DNA of 64,000 nt from Oscillospiraceae bacterium (lineage in GTDB: Bacteria; Bacillota; Clostridia; Oscillospirales; Oscillospiraceae): assembly GCA_015068125.1 (NCBI GenBank), contig SVLD01000007.1, positions 1 to 64,000 of the forward strand. Reading direction: 5' to 3'. How positions within the stretch are numbered: position 1 is the first letter of the stretch; the number at the start of each line of letters is the position of its first letter. The translations under genes were made by a program, and so were the position numbers. Below, piece after piece: positions 33,282-40,935 of this stretch. The notes beneath the pieces were generated by a model, which was not told the DNA's origin, did no database searches, and was given only the letters and a program-made list of their open reading frames with translations.

Positions 33282-35321
33282 TTAGGGAATGGGCTTGATC
33301 AAACTATCCATTGCCATCCAGCTGCCGGTGGTCTTGTATGTATCGACCAAATCAGCCGGGACATACACTGTCTTCACCTGGGGATTGCAGCCCTGGTTGT
33401 GGGGAATGTTGTAATAGGGACAGGACACCACAGTCTTGCTGCGGATGGTCAGCGTAGCAAGGTTCGTGCATCCGTCAAAAGCGCAGGCAGAAAGTGTCGT
33501 AACACTTTCCGGCAGGTCCATGCTTTGCAGACCGGAGCAATCCTTAAACGCCCGGGTACCGATCTCTGTGACCGTGTTGGGAATAATGACCTTGGTAATC
33601 TGATAGCACTTATCAAAGGCCTCTGCGCCGATGGCAACGACCGTATCGCCATTGGGAGCAGTTTCCGGAATCACGATGACCTTATCCTTACAGCTGCCGA
33701 TACCGGTAACCTTGCAGGTGCCATTCTTATTAGAGGTAAACTCCAGGCCCTCGCTGGGCTTCTGTATAATGCCGCCCTCGGAGCCTTCAAACTTCAAAAT
33801 GTCTTCAAATACCTGCCACCCACTGTAATTGCGGTACTGCTCCACCATAGCCGCAGGAATGTATATCTCCTCCAGAGCAGTGCAATCCTTAAACATGTCA
33901 GGAGGCACCAATATATTGAGCGTCACCTTTTTCAGGCCGGTACAGCCCTCAAAGGCAGACAAGTTAATGCTGGTAACACTTGCGGGGATAACAAATTCGG
34001 TCAAGCTGGTGCAGCCGCTAAAAGCCTCTGAGCCAATATCACTGACATGGTTACCCAAGTTAATTGCCGTGAGACTGCTGCAGCCGCTAAAGGCTCCGGC
34101 GAGAATATAATACACTTTATCGCTCATATTCACCGTAGTCAGGTTGGTGCAGTTTTTAAATGCATCCCCAGGGATTATCGTCAATGTGTCAGGCAAAGTG
34201 ACCGTAACCAGACTGGTGCAGCCGCTGAAATTATTATACAGCTCGATGCCCTCCGGAACTACCAAGTCCGTCAGAGGCTTGCCGTCGATATATAAACCGC
34301 ATCCCTGGGAAACAGGATTTACATCGTTATAAGCCTCAAAGCGCAGGCTGCACCACGTTTTCACATCTGCCAAATCAAAGATCTTCAGTGCAGAGCAATC
34401 CGCGAACGCCTGTTCACCCACGCTCTGGAAGCCGGCGGGAATGGTAACCTTTTCCAGCCTGGAGCAGCCCTGGAAAACAGAGGCGCCGATTTTCTCCACA
34501 GACTTGCCGAGAACCACGCTCTGGAGGCTGGTACAGCCCCTGAAAGTTTTAACCTTGACCTCGGCAATGCCGTCAGGTATGGTGATTCCCTCAAGAGCTT
34601 CACATTGCTCGAAAACGCTTTGGCCCATCTCGTACAGAGTATGAGGCAGATTGATCTTGGTCAAAGACCGGCAGCCCCGGAAAACACAATGTCCTAACGT
34701 ACTGACATTGCTGCCCATAGAAACAGTCTTGAGATTGTCGCAGCCAGCGAAAGCATAGTTGTTGATTTGCGTTACATTGTTGCCGATGACAACCTTCGTC
34801 AGCGTCTTGCTGTAGGCAAATGCGTCTTCTCCAATGCTATACACACTATCCGGAATCCAAATACTGGTGATTTTGTCAGAATTCTTAAACGCCTCGTTGC
34901 TAATGCCAACAACCATTTCACCCGCAGGGGAAGTTTCAGGAACCACCACATCTGTTTCCGCGCCTGCTTCCATTCCGCTCAAGTAGCAGTAGTTATCGCC
35001 CATGGAAGTAAAAATCAAACCGGAAGTGGGCGTAGGCTTATAATTGGGGTCTGCCGTATTGCACAGTGTGCAAATACCGTCAGCATATTCGTGGGTCAGC
35101 ATAGGAATGGTCTCCTTGACCACCTCACCGCAGGAGCAGGTGCGCTGACGGGTGCCATCTTTGAAGCAGGTAGCTTCTTCCCATACCACCCATTCGCCGG
35201 AGCAGGTATGGCCGGTAGAATCTTCCGAGTCATCGTCGGAACGGCCACCGGCAGTATCGCCGCAAGCCGCCATAGACAGGCACAGTACCAGTGCCAAAAG
35301 CAAGGCTAATCCTTTTTTCAT
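33282..35321 (-). CDS. BspA-like leucine-rich repeat lipoprotein
   Basis: A 679-residue surface protein. The signal peptide ends at the lipobox MAAC (Cys20), followed by a Ser/Asp-rich spacer, a small Cys/His stretch (CSGEWVVWEEATC, TCSCGEV) and two blocks of LRR_5 repeats (about 115-480 and 545-665). Repeats show the typical AFKNCTNLTTVNMSDKV and AFDGCTNLATLTI pattern. BspA-type repeats are known from gut and oral bacteria in adhesion to host or microbes; the ligand here is unknown. It begins at ATG 35321 with AGAAGGAAAG upstream and is monocistronic. Confidence 0.88.
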   Translation of the reverse strand: MKKGLALLLALVLCLSMAACGDTAGGRSDDDSEDSTGHTCSGEWVVWEEATCFKDGTRQRTCSCGEVVKETIPMLTHEYADGICTLCNTADPNYKPTPTSGLIFTSMGDNYCYLSGMEAGAETDVVVPETSPAGEMVVGISNEAFKNSDKITSIWIPDSVYSIGEDAFAYSKTLTKVVIGNNVTQINNYAFAGCDNLKTVSMGSNVSTLGHCVFRGCRSLTKINLPHTLYEMGQSVFEQCEALEGITIPDGIAEVKVKTFRGCTSLQSVVLGKSVEKIGASVFQGCSRLEKVTIPAGFQSVGEQAFADCSALKIFDLADVKTWCSLRFEAYNDVNPVSQGCGLYIDGKPLTDLVVPEGIELYNNFSGCTSLVTVTLPDTLTIIPGDAFKNCTNLTTVNMSDKVYYILAGAFSGCSSLTAINLGNHVSDIGSEAFSGCTSLTEFVIPASVTSINLSAFEGCTGLKKVTLNILVPPDMFKDCTALEEIYIPAAMVEQYRNYSGWQVFEDILKFEGSEGGIIQKPSEGLEFTSNKNGTCKVTGIGSCKDKVIVIPETAPNGDTVVAIGAEAFDKCYQITKVIIPNTVTEIGTRAFKDCSGLQSMDLPESVTTLSACAFDGCTNLATLTIRSKTVVSCPYYNIPHNQGCNPQVKTVYVPADLVDTYKTTGSWMAMDSLIKPIP

Positions 35322-35423
35322 AATACTTTCCTTCTCTCTGTAGTAATAAAGGTATGCGTAGCATTATCATAACACAATCCATTCCTTAATGCAAGAAATT
35401 ACTGGAAATATATGCATTTTCCG

Positions 35424-35462
35424 TTAAAAATAGAGCAGCCTTCCCTTGAAAGGAAGGCTGCT
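35424..35462 (-). terminator. Terminator of the 52-residue gene
   Basis: Arms AGCAGCCTTCC and GGAAGGCTGCT; on the minus strand the stem is followed by CTATTTTTAACGG. Confidence 0.8.
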
Positions 35463-35472
35463 GACTCCACGC

Positions 35473-35631
35473 TTACAGATCATCCGCGTCCTGGACAGGG
35501 AACTCGTCCAGATAGCTGGGCACGCCGGTATAGCTGCCTAGGGCATCCGGCACGATAACGCCCATATTATGCAGGGGCGACTCCACAGGCACCACATAGG
35601 GCGTGGGCTTTCGTACAAACCTTTTCTTCAT
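35473..35631 (-). CDS. Small protein of unknown function next to rlmH
   Basis: A 52-residue protein, basic at its N-terminus (MKKRFVRKPTPYVVP) and acidic at its end, with no membrane helix. It starts at ATG 35631 with AAGGAG eight bases upstream and ends at its own terminator, so it is very likely expressed. It is divergent from rlmH with 64 bases between the starts. I do not recognise the family. Confidence 0.6.
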   Translation of the reverse strand: MKKRFVRKPTPYVVPVESPLHNMGVIVPDALGSYTGVPSYLDEFPVQDADDL

Positions 35632-35646
35632 ATTCACTGCTCCTTG

Positions 35647-35675
35647 TTGCGTTTTTGAGGGCTTTGTGCTATGAT
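35647..35675 (+). promoter_or_regulatory. Sigma-A promoter of rlmH
   Basis: TTGCGT (35647-35652), a 17-nt spacer and TATGAT (35670-35675), with the rlmH ATG at 35696. The transcript would have a very short leader with GGAGGG at 35685-35690. Confidence 0.65.
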
Positions 35676-35695
35676 ACCCCAAAAGGAGGGAGAAT

Positions 35696-36178
35696 ATGTT
35701 CGACATCACACTCATCGCCATGGGCAAGCTGAAAGAAAAATTCTATTTGTCTGCCGCGGAGGAATACGCTAAACGGCTCAAGGGCTACTGCCGGTTCCAG
35801 CTTCTGGAGTTGCCGGAGTACCGCCTGCCGGAGGACCCTTCCCCTGCCGAAATCGCCGCGGGATTGGATAAGGAAGCCGAACAGATTCTGTCCAAAATAC
35901 CCAAAAACGCCTGGCTGTGCATCTTCACCCCGGAGGGAAAAACTCTATCCAGTGAGGATTTTTCCGAAAAAATGAAGCAGGTGAAACTCTCAGGCAAATC
36001 CAGCGCCTGCTTTTTGATCGGCTCATCCTTTGGCATCTCTCCCAAAATCAAGCAGCTTGCGGATTTCAAGCTTTCCATGGGTCCCATGACCTTCCCCCAC
36101 CATTTGGCACGGATCATGGTTCTGGAGCAGCTTTACCGGGCGGAAGCCATCCAGGCCGGCAGTAAATATCACAAATGA
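35696..36178 (+). CDS. rlmH: 23S rRNA (pseudouridine1915-N3)-methyltransferase (RlmH)
   Basis: A 160-residue SPOUT-class enzyme that methylates pseudouridine 1915 in helix 69 of 23S rRNA. The SAM-binding knot shows FLIGSSFGISPKIK and LSMGPMTFPHHLARIMVLEQLYRAEAI, both typical. Length matches. It is convergent with rsmE, another SPOUT rRNA methyltransferase. Confidence 0.96.
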   Translation: MFDITLIAMGKLKEKFYLSAAEEYAKRLKGYCRFQLLELPEYRLPEDPSPAEIAAGLDKEAEQILSKIPKNAWLCIFTPEGKTLSSEDFSEKMKQVKLSGKSSACFLIGSSFGISPKIKQLADFKLSMGPMTFPHHLARIMVLEQLYRAEAIQAGSKYHK

Positions 36179-36204
36179 GCAGCCTTGCGGCTGCTCATTT
36201 TTTA
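36175..36204. terminator. Terminator of rlmH
   Basis: Arms ATGAGCAGCC and GGCTGCTCAT with a TTGC loop, followed by TTTTTTAG. It overlaps the rlmH stop and touches the end of rsmE. Confidence 0.9.
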
Positions 36205-36933
36205 GAATTCTCCTGAGTCGTACATCACTGCCGACAGTGCGCACAGCGGTGCCGTTTCGCAGCGCAGGATCCGCTTACCCAGGGTGCAGACCTGCAAGCC
36301 TGCCGCTTCCGCCTGGCTGACTTCTGCAGGCTCCAAGCCCCCCTCGGGGCCCGTCAGCAGGCTGACCGTTTGATACGCCCCGGACTGCAATACCATCCGC
36401 AAGGTGGTGGACTGTTCATTTTCGTAGAAAAGCAGGGCCTTATCCGCCTTTGCTGCCCGATCCAGGGCGGCTTTATAGCTGGGCAGTACCAAAACCTCGG
36501 GTACCCGACCTCTGCCAGATTGCTCCGATGCGGAAGCGGCAATTTTCTGCCAGCGCTCCAGCTTCTTTTTCAGACTTTTTTCATCCGGCCGGGACACACA
36601 GCGGCTGCTGGGGAATGCCACGATTTCATACGCGCCCAGTTCGGTGGCCTTCTGGATCACATGCTCCAGCTTGTCGGACTTGGGAAAGGCCATGTACACA
36701 CTGACCCGCACAGCAGCCTCGGTTTGAGATTCCTGGCGTTTTTTCACCACCAGGCTGATCTGTCCGTCGCTGACATCGCTGACGGCGCAAAGGCACTCCC
36801 TGCCCTCTCCGTCGCAGATCAGCACCTCCTCCCCCGCCTTCAGGCGAAGGACTTTGGCATGCTGGGCATTCTCCCCTGTCAGTACCAAAAAATCCGGCTG
36901 CATTTCCTCCGGTGTCGCAAAAAAACGCGTCAT
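36202..36933 (-). CDS. rsmE: 16S rRNA (uracil1498-N3)-methyltransferase (RsmE)
   Basis: A 243-residue SPOUT enzyme with an N-terminal PUA-like domain (TGENAQHAKVLRLKAGEEVLI) and a C-terminal knot with LLTGPEGGLEPAEVSQAEAAG and LGKRILRCETAPLCALS. It methylates U1498 of 16S rRNA. The start is ATG 36933 with GGAGGTG upstream. The usual neighbour prmA is not next to it. Confidence 0.96.
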   Translation of the reverse strand: MTRFFATPEEMQPDFLVLTGENAQHAKVLRLKAGEEVLICDGEGRECLCAVSDVSDGQISLVVKKRQESQTEAAVRVSVYMAFPKSDKLEHVIQKATELGAYEIVAFPSSRCVSRPDEKSLKKKLERWQKIAASASEQSGRGRVPEVLVLPSYKAALDRAAKADKALLFYENEQSTTLRMVLQSGAYQTVSLLTGPEGGLEPAEVSQAEAAGLQVCTLGKRILRCETAPLCALSAVMYDSGEF

Positions 36934-37006
36934 AATACACCTCCAAGCTGTTTGCTATCAGTTTACCAAAGATGCGCCGCCGTTGCAAGGGATTTGTAAA
37001 AAGTTA

Positions 37007-37035
37007 TTGACAAAGAAAGGGGAAGCGGTTATAAT
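37007..37035 (+). promoter_or_regulatory. Consensus sigma-A promoter of tRNA-Leu
   Basis: TTGACA, a 17-nt spacer and TATAAT: a full consensus, as expected for a stable RNA gene. The tRNA begins 12 bases after it. Confidence 0.92.
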
Positions 37036-37047
37036 AGCCTAGCGCTT

Positions 37048-37130
37048 GCGAGAGTGTTGGAATGGTAGACAAGCACGTTTGAGGTGCGTGTGGTTACGCC
37101 GTGTGGGTTCGAGTCCCATCTCTCGCACCA
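37048..37130 (+). tRNA. tRNA-Leu (GAG)
   Basis: The acceptor stem pairs GCGAGAG with CTCTCGC, followed by encoded ACCA. The anticodon arm CACGT/GCGTG holds the loop TTGAGGT with anticodon GAG, and there is a long variable arm as in leucine tRNAs, then the T arm GTGGG-TTCGAGT-CCCAT. It has its own promoter and terminator. The prophage begins within about 200 bases downstream, so the 3' part of this gene may be the attachment site. Confidence 0.95.
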
Positions 37131-37137
37131 ATCAGAA

Positions 37138-37170
37138 AACCGCCCAGACTTATCGTCCGGGCGGTTTTAT
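37138..37170 (+). terminator. Terminator of tRNA-Leu
   Basis: Arms AACCGCCC and GGGCGGTT followed by TTATTCG. The AT-rich bases 37171-37292 hold no gene I can support; the left prophage end is expected here or in the tRNA 3' part. Confidence 0.85.
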
Positions 37171-37292
37171 TCGTTATATTCCCTATTTGTATGTGATTTC
37201 CCAACTTTTTATTGTTCTTATTAGCAAACATTTATTCTTAATAGAAAAGGTTTTGTGTTTGCAAATATCAAAAACTGTAATGAAAGTTGTAA

Positions 37293-37330
37293 TGAAACGC
37301 CCCTCCCTGGCGCGATCCGGAGAGGGGCAT
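37293..37330 (-). terminator. Terminator of the phage late operon
   Basis: On the minus strand the arms GCCCCTC and GAGGGGC close a GC-rich loop and are followed by GTTTCATT, just after the holin stop. Confidence 0.65.
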
Positions 37331-37344
37331 AATCATTTGCAAGG

Positions 37345-37674
37345 TTACTTCCCTGCGGTTTTCCATTTTTCCCAGGCGGCTTTGAATTTGTCGAAGCCGA
37401 ACATAGCGGCGTAGGCCACGAAGATGCCCAGGATCACCGCACCGGCGATGTAGTACCACAGGATGGGGATACCCATGACGCCGCACAGGATGAATGCCGC
37501 CAGCACCGTGACGACGATGGCCACGCCGGTGGCTACAAAGTTGGTGGGTACCCGGGGGAACAGGTTCTTTACCACCTCCACAATGATGGTGGTGGCGAAA
37601 ACCAGTGCTGCCATGACGGTCAGCAACAGACTGCCGTAGTGCAGCAGGGCGTTAATGAAAGCAGTGTATTCCAT
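37345..37674 (-). CDS. Phage holin
   Basis: A 109-residue membrane protein with an N-terminal helix (GSLLLTVMAALVFATTIIVEV), two further hydrophobic stretches (about 48-90) and a basic C-terminal tail FKAAWEKWKTAGK. Size, topology and position right after an amidase gene suggest the holin that permeabilises the membrane for lysis. The exact holin family is not clear. It is the last gene of the late operon. Confidence 0.8.
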   Translation of the reverse strand: MEYTAFINALLHYGSLLLTVMAALVFATTIIVEVVKNLFPRVPTNFVATGVAIVVTVLAAFILCGVMGIPILWYYIAGAVILGIFVAYAAMFGFDKFKAAWEKWKTAGK

Positions 37675-37686
37675 GATATTTCCTCC

Positions 37687-38082
37687 TTATTTGGCTCGGA
37701 TTTCGAGCTGATGATTGACGGCGTACATGAGATTATCCAGGAAGCCGTTGCCGTCCAGCTTGTCCTTGTCGTGATAAACCGAGTGCATGAGGTTCAGGTC
37801 CTCCTGCTCCTCCACTGTGATATACCCCCTGGCAATATAGGATTTCGCCAGATGCTTGATGCGATCATACAGGATCGTGCGGTCAGCCACACACAGGACA
37901 CCGACCATCCGGGTCAGCTCCTGGATCTCCGCACCCCTGGCGGCACAGTCCGCCACCTTGCGGTTGGCCGCATTGTCCTCTTTCTGGGCTTTGCGGTTCA
38001 ACCGCCACTGCAGGATGCTGAACACACCGGCGACCAATGCTGCGCCGGCACCGCCGCCGATCACAGCCAGTAAAAGCTCCAT
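37687..38082 (-). CDS. Lysis-module membrane-anchored protein
   Basis: A 131-residue protein with one N-terminal helix (LLLAVIGGGAGAALVAGVFSI) and a helical soluble part with DRTILYDRIKHLAKSYIARGYIT and MHSVYHDKDKLDGNGFLDNLM. Very similar small proteins sit between endolysin and holin in many gut clostridial phages. A holin-like or regulatory role is likely but unproven. I start it at ATG 38082, with AAGGAGGGGG upstream; a longer frame overlaps the amidase in another frame and is not used. Confidence 0.72.
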   Translation of the reverse strand: MELLLAVIGGGAGAALVAGVFSILQWRLNRKAQKEDNAANRKVADCAARGAEIQELTRMVGVLCVADRTILYDRIKHLAKSYIARGYITVEEQEDLNLMHSVYHDKDKLDGNGFLDNLMYAVNHQLEIRAK

Positions 38083-38095
38083 CGCTACCCCCTCC

Positions 38096-39211
38096 TTATG
38101 CCATACCCAGCAGCTTCTGCCAGGTCTTGCCCCACGCTTCGGCGTGGCCGGTGGGCGTACAGTCGTGATCCATTTGGAAGTGCGCCAGGGCTGAGGTAAA
38201 CTTGGCACCGGCGATGCCGTCGGCAGAACCCACTTCCTCATAGCCCAGATTGTACAAATACATCTGAACAGCCACCACCACAGGGTGCTTGCGGTTAAAC
38301 CCTGCGGAGATAGTGACAGTCTTGGACAGGGTTTCAGGACCAGCAATGCCATCTACTGCGGCACCACAGGCATCCTGTACGCCCCGAATGAAGATCTCCC
38401 GGTTGTCGGTAACGCACTCACCGCCACCATTGTAGTAAACACAATTGCCGTGCCAGTTGTACACACTGTAGCCCACAGGGCAGGCGACCTTGGCCTTCTC
38501 CGGATCTTTGTAAGCGCCCACCTGGGTGTCGGGCTTGTCCCAGCTCTCCCGGATGCGGTACCAGTGTTCCGGCTCTTCCTTGTAGAAGTCGAACCAGTCG
38601 GCAATGACCTTTGCTTCAGCTTTGGCCAGCTTCTGCAGATTGCCCTCGTCGAGCAGCCAGGCAGCCTGCGCCGTGTTGGTATGGAAGCCGTGTTCCAGGA
38701 TAACCCCGGGAGTTTTCACGCTGTGAGCGCCACGGAGGACTCCGTAGTAGTCATCCTTGTAGCCGTTGCCGTCACGATCCTGGCTGGACTGCGTCGCCCA
38801 AGAATGTGCCTTCACGCCGCCCATGACCTCCGCCACACATGCGGACAGCCTGCCGGCGATCTCCATGCTCTGCTTGTCCATTTCGCCGCAGTGATCGTCC
38901 ACCTGGTAGAAAGCCACCACATAGTTGACGCTCTCCCGATCGGCGGCGTTGGAGTGGAGGGACAGGAACAGGTCGCAATCCTGGGACAGCTTGCCCCGGG
39001 CTTCCAGGGGCATGTCGGTGTTTTTGTCCGGCCTGGTGGTGAACACTTCGATACCCAGCTTCTCCAGCTCTGCCTGCAGCAGCAGGTGCAGCTTCCAGTT
39101 CATGTCGGATTCGTAGTATTCCGGCACCACCCGGCTTTGGTTGTATTTGCCGTAATGACCGGCATCCAGGCACACCCGGGGCACCGTCCTGCCGGGCTTT
39201 ACATTCTTCAT
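38096..39211 (-). CDS. Phage endolysin, N-acetylmuramoyl-L-alanine amidase (Amidase_3)
   Basis: A 371-residue lysin. The N-terminal domain (about 10-190) is a zinc amidase cutting between muramic acid and the stem peptide: zinc His in LDAGHYGKYN, then SLHSNAAD and the catalytic Glu in VILEHGFHTNTAQA. Residues about 210-270 are a linker, and the end (about 290-360, VVAVQMYLYNLGYEEVGSAD) resembles a peptidoglycan-binding module. There is no signal peptide, so release through the holin is expected. The ATG follows AAGGAGGAATAACC. Confidence 0.93.
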   Translation of the reverse strand: MKNVKPGRTVPRVCLDAGHYGKYNQSRVVPEYYESDMNWKLHLLLQAELEKLGIEVFTTRPDKNTDMPLEARGKLSQDCDLFLSLHSNAADRESVNYVVAFYQVDDHCGEMDKQSMEIAGRLSACVAEVMGGVKAHSWATQSSQDRDGNGYKDDYYGVLRGAHSVKTPGVILEHGFHTNTAQAAWLLDEGNLQKLAKAEAKVIADWFDFYKEEPEHWYRIRESWDKPDTQVGAYKDPEKAKVACPVGYSVYNWHGNCVYYNGGGECVTDNREIFIRGVQDACGAAVDGIAGPETLSKTVTISAGFNRKHPVVVAVQMYLYNLGYEEVGSADGIAGAKFTSALAHFQMDHDCTPTGHAEAWGKTWQKLLGMA

Positions 39212-39229
39212 TGGTTATTCCTCCTTCTT

Positions 39230-39260
39230 TGGTAGCACCACCCGGTGGGGTGGTGCTTTT
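39230..39260. other. Hairpin between fibre gene and lysis genes
   Basis: Arms AGCACCACCC and GGGTGGTGCT (as read on opposite strands) lie between the fibre stop and the amidase. T's follow on the plus strand only, so it would stop antisense rather than late transcripts; it may act as an mRNA-processing or stability element. Confidence 0.5.
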
Positions 39261-39263
39261 TGG

Positions 39264-40922
39264 TTAGTTGTTCAACTTCTTCCGTACTGCGAAAAATTCG
39301 CTTTGCGGTCCAGTCATGTTTTGGTACGGCATCTTATAGGCGTACAGGTCATCCGATACACCCAAATCACTGTCACGATACGATTCAAAGAAAAAGTCAT
39401 TATCCGCAAATAGAGCTTCTTTGTTTGCAGTCATGCCGTAAAGTGCAGCAGAGTGGCCTTCATTGTCATCGTTCTTTGTACCCAAAGAAGTATAGACATA
39501 CTGCGGGTTGGTTTTGTCACCCAAAGCGTCGCACATAGCTTGATATGCGGCCTGCGTGATATCGCCAGAGTATCTGACAAGGGGTTTGTTTTGCATTGCT
39601 TCATACATGGAGTTGTAACTGGCTTCATCCATATCGCCAGTGCTTATTACGGTAATTTCATACCCAAGAGCGTCGATAATGGGGATGATGCTGTACTGGA
39701 TGTACCGCACATCTTCCGACAGCAGGGCGGCAAATTTTTCGCCTTCCGGGCGGCTCAGCAGTTCCCTAATAAAATCGTCCGGGTGATTGTATGTTGTGCC
39801 GGTCAAAGCGGTATGAATGTTTATAAGGGTCAAGAAGGAACACGCTTTTTCGTATTTAATCCTAGTTCCGTTGGTGCGGTCAATAGAGCCGCCGAAGCCG
39901 TCAACCGTTGCGCCAATGTACTCGCCTTTAATCCGGTCGTCCTGTATGCTAAACATAGAGCCAAGACGGTGTTCATTTGCAGTATGCGTAACACCCAGCC
40001 AGTATGGGGTAGTATTGTCATTGACAGGTGTTGCGCCTTTTTGCGTGAGGTCACACTTGCCATCCAAGCTGCTCCAATCAAACTGGATGCGACTTCTGTA
40101 AAACGCCCACTGCCCGATAGATGTCACATTCGGCAGAAACGACAGATTTTTGAGACTTCTCGTCATGTCAAAAGCATTATTTCCGATGGTCTGTACCTTT
40201 GCACCACCTTTCACACGCTCCAGCGATACAGATTGCTGGAAGCACTGATTGGGGATGGCGGTAATATTGTTGCCGATGTCCACGATCCGAAGGAAACGGC
40301 AAGACGCCAGAGCCGTTGTGGCGAGTTCAACCAGGTTGGGGAACAATGCCTTTTCGATGCGCGTATAGGAGATTGCAGACTTGCCCAGCTTGGTAATGCC
40401 CTCGGTATTGTTTACGGCTTCCAGGTTGATGGCATAGCGGCAGAAATAGTCGGGCAGTTCGCTCACGCCATCGGGGAGCGTAATGCTCTTAACCCGGTAG
40501 TTGTAGTGAAACATACCCGGCTGGAAGCCAGTCACCGCAATGCCGTTGATATACTCGGGAATAACGATGTTCCGGGGCAGTTCGTTGATTTTGTCGCCGT
40601 CAAGGTTGATACCGTTGTTGCTGACAGCATAGGGATATGTGGTTTTGTCGGGATGCCCTCTGTATTCGGGCTTCAGGGAAATAACGCCGTCCACATCGAT
40701 GTCAAAATACTTGGCGTCGGTTGCGGCAGGCTTGTCCGCCGCCACCCAGGTATAAACCCCGTCCACTGCGGCGATACACTTATACAGAGCGCCGGTGTCG
40801 GTGTCCATGTACAGACAGCCAACAGCACCGACTGTCGCAGCGGTGGGTGCGCCCACACCAGGAATTGTTGGAATCTCTTTGGACTCCACTCCCAAAACGT
40901 TGGAATGTGTAACAAAATCCAT
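39264..40922 (-). CDS. Phage tail fibre/receptor-binding protein with BspA-like leucine-rich repeats
   Basis: A 552-residue protein. The N-terminal 80 residues contain the generic phage stretch GAVGCLYMDTDTGALYKCIA found at virion-attached ends. From about 85 to 310 there are BspA/LRR_5-type repeats (FHYNYRVKSITLPDGVSELP, FPNLVELATTALASCRFLR, NNAFDMTRSLKNLSFLPNV). The C-terminal 200 residues are unlike anything I recognise. Placed between the baseplate gene and the lysin, it is the best candidate for host recognition. It has no DGR variable repeat. Confidence 0.75.
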   Translation of the reverse strand: MDFVTHSNVLGVESKEIPTIPGVGAPTAATVGAVGCLYMDTDTGALYKCIAAVDGVYTWVAADKPAATDAKYFDIDVDGVISLKPEYRGHPDKTTYPYAVSNNGINLDGDKINELPRNIVIPEYINGIAVTGFQPGMFHYNYRVKSITLPDGVSELPDYFCRYAINLEAVNNTEGITKLGKSAISYTRIEKALFPNLVELATTALASCRFLRIVDIGNNITAIPNQCFQQSVSLERVKGGAKVQTIGNNAFDMTRSLKNLSFLPNVTSIGQWAFYRSRIQFDWSSLDGKCDLTQKGATPVNDNTTPYWLGVTHTANEHRLGSMFSIQDDRIKGEYIGATVDGFGGSIDRTNGTRIKYEKACSFLTLINIHTALTGTTYNHPDDFIRELLSRPEGEKFAALLSEDVRYIQYSIIPIIDALGYEITVISTGDMDEASYNSMYEAMQNKPLVRYSGDITQAAYQAMCDALGDKTNPQYVYTSLGTKNDDNEGHSAALYGMTANKEALFADNDFFFESYRDSDLGVSDDLYAYKMPYQNMTGPQSEFFAVRKKLNN

Positions 40923-40935
40923 ACTGTTTTCCTCC

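Noticed and set aside
39264-39600. Third DGR variable repeat at the end of the tail fibre
   Set aside because: The C-terminal coding sequence has no match to the template ends (GCGGTGCGCCCG) or the SGY/YAVRP anchors.
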